A stretch of DNA of 61,599 nt from positions 1 through 61,599 of the forward strand of contig NZ_JACFAK010000015.1 of NCBI RefSeq assembly GCF_014118685.1, written 5' to 3'. Both the position numbers and the translations under genes were made by a program. How positions within the stretch are numbered: the first letter of the stretch is position 1; each line of letters opens with the position of its first letter. The stretch is from Flaviflexus huanghaiensis (GTDB taxonomy: Bacteria > Actinomycetota > Actinomycetes > Actinomycetales > Actinomycetaceae). Below are positions 60,979 through 61,599 of this stretch, piece by piece. The notes beneath the pieces were generated by a model. The model was given only the letters and a program-made list of their open reading frames with translations. It did no database searches and was not told the origin of the DNA.

Positions 60979-61416
60979 TTATGCCCCAGCGCTGGCGCCG
61001 CCCTTGGGCTTGTCGTGTGATGCTGGGGCGGAAGCTCCGAAGGTTTCCTTCGCGAGCTGTGTGGCAATGGCATCTCCAGCACGAACGGGCGCTGTTGCGA
61101 ATGCTCCCTCGTGGGCGAGGACGGGTCGGCGATCTCCGGCAAGTTCGGGATACTTCTCTTCGAGCTTCTCCCTTTCAACCATCTTCGTGTGCCAGGACCG
61201 GACAAGGTCCCTGTCCCCGTTCTTCATGCCACGCCAAGTTGTTGGCATGTCGTCCCTCGACGGGCCGGGGGAGGCTGCCCCGGCGAGGTTGACCCGGCTT
61301 GGCACCCGCGAGGTCGACGCCCCGCAGTCGCACTCCGGATTGTCTGAAAACATGGACGGCAACACTGCCTCGAACCGATGGCCCGCTCCGCATAACAGGT
61401 CGTATGTGATCATCAT
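60979..61416 (-). CDS. FmdB-like zinc-ribbon protein
   Basis: 145 residues. The start ITYDLLCGAGHRFEAVLPSM followed by NPECDCGASTSRVPS resembles FmdB-type zinc ribbons (Y-x-C...H-x-F-E...CxCG), though the first pair has only one Cys and a neighbouring His. The rest is a helical linker (HTKMVEREKLEEKYPEL) and an Ala/Gly-rich tail. Similar small proteins accompany alcohol and aldehyde dehydrogenases in hydrocarbon- or alcohol-oxidation clusters of actinobacteria; the role is unknown. First gene of the operon. Confidence 0.7.
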   Translation of the reverse strand: MMITYDLLCGAGHRFEAVLPSMFSDNPECDCGASTSRVPSRVNLAGAASPGPSRDDMPTTWRGMKNGDRDLVRSWHTKMVEREKLEEKYPELAGDRRPVLAHEGAFATAPVRAGDAIATQLAKETFGASAPASHDKPKGGASAGA

Positions 61417-61431
61417 CTGCTCTCTTGCTCA

Positions 61432-61457
61432 GTGCGTGCCGCCCAGGCGGCACGCAC
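61432..61457. terminator. Hairpin between the zinc-ribbon gene and the insertion sequence
   Basis: Arms GTGCGTGCCGCC and GGCGGCACGCAC (12 bp), 2-nt loop, 16 bp upstream of the zinc-ribbon gene. It may end transcripts entering from the right, or be a leftover terminator of a gene displaced by the insertion. Confidence 0.6.
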
Positions 61458-61524
61458 CATCGTCGGTCTAGCTGTGATGTCCAGGGACGTTGTTATGGGA
61501 ATCCTGTGTGATCTGTTGAAGGGC

Positions 61525-61586
61525 GAAGGCCTCCTGTTGTGAAGTGGAGCTGTCTAAGAAACCGCTTCACATACCAGGAGGCCTTC
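61525..61586 (+). promoter_or_regulatory. Stem-loop covering the transposase ribosome binding site
   Basis: GAAGGCCTCCTG (61525-61536) pairs with CAGGAGGCCTTC (61575-61586), which contains the AGGAGG of the transposase; an inner stem GTGAAG with CTTCAC strengthens it. In a transcript entering from outside the ribosome binding site would be hidden; a transcript starting inside the element would lack the left arm. This is a known strategy of insertion sequences. Confidence 0.75.
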
Positions 61587-61599
61587 ATGGTCCACGCTA
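61587..61599 (+). mobile_element. Insertion sequence, first codons of a transposase
   Basis: Only MVHA is visible before the window ends. The ATG follows AGGAGG in the stem-loop at 61525-61586. The start resembles IS481-type transposases of actinobacteria, but four residues cannot decide the family. The element's left end lies somewhere between 61458 and 61536. Confidence 0.5.

Noticed and set aside
1-61599. tRNA or rRNA genes
   Set aside because: No stretch with a T-arm consensus and matching acceptor stem was noticed; a tRNAscan run would be decisive.

Overview
The window is a 61.6-kb piece of a high-GC actinobacterial chromosome. The sequence suggests a member of the Actinomycetales with a modest genome rather than a Streptomyces. 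The evidence is the GC-rich codon use, frequent GTG starts, a gene order for the mevalonate pathway known from actinobacteria, sugar import by ABC transporters without a local ATPase, and T-poor stem-loop terminators. The genus cannot be fixed from the sequence alone. No tRNA, rRNA or CRISPR array was seen.

Layout. 1-3.7 kb (minus strand): an arginine deiminase operon, arcA-arcB-arcC, followed by a partial amidinotransferase. 4.4-12.1 kb: an AI-2E family permease, a deoC plus FGGY sugar kinase pair, two SDR-type oxidoreductases, a 38-codon acidic protein and poxB. 12.4-18.7 kb (minus): a complete six-gene mevalonate operon (mvk, mvaD, pmk, type 2 idi, HMG-CoA reductase, HMG-CoA synthase) in which every junction overlaps by 4 bp. 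18.9-32 kb: mostly housekeeping and stress genes (TRIC channel, YcaQ/AlkX glycosylase, aldo-keto reductase, HAD phosphatase, alcohol dehydrogenase plus FAD/Rieske oxidoreductase, DUF421, Dcp-like peptidase) and four unrecognised genes, separated by strong hairpins.

32.2-42 kb (minus) is a defence island: hsdM-hsdS-hsdR (type I restriction-modification), a large protein ending in a HEPN-like Rx4H domain, a decayed reading frame, and an Mrr-type restriction gene broken by an in-frame amber codon. A membrane protein of unknown role lies upstream. 42.1-43.1 kb holds a 5'-truncated copy of a lipoprotein gene whose full-length relative sits at 55.6-57.1 kb. Between the two copies are a sucrose operon (binding protein, two permeases, LacI regulator, sucrose phosphorylase, GH32 fructosidase) with LacI-type operators, and a riboflavin operon (ribD-ribE-ribBA-ribH) behind an FMN riboswitch. 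The window ends with a CHAD protein, a zinc-ribbon/alcohol dehydrogenase/aldehyde dehydrogenase operon, and the left end of an insertion sequence with a stem-loop covering its transposase ribosome binding site.

The points most worth following up are the HEPN protein beside the type I system, the RibBA whose DHBP synthase half has lost its signature residues, the 12-bp tandem repeats in hsdS, the amber-interrupted mrr, and the duplicated lipoprotein whose truncation point abuts the sucrose promoter.
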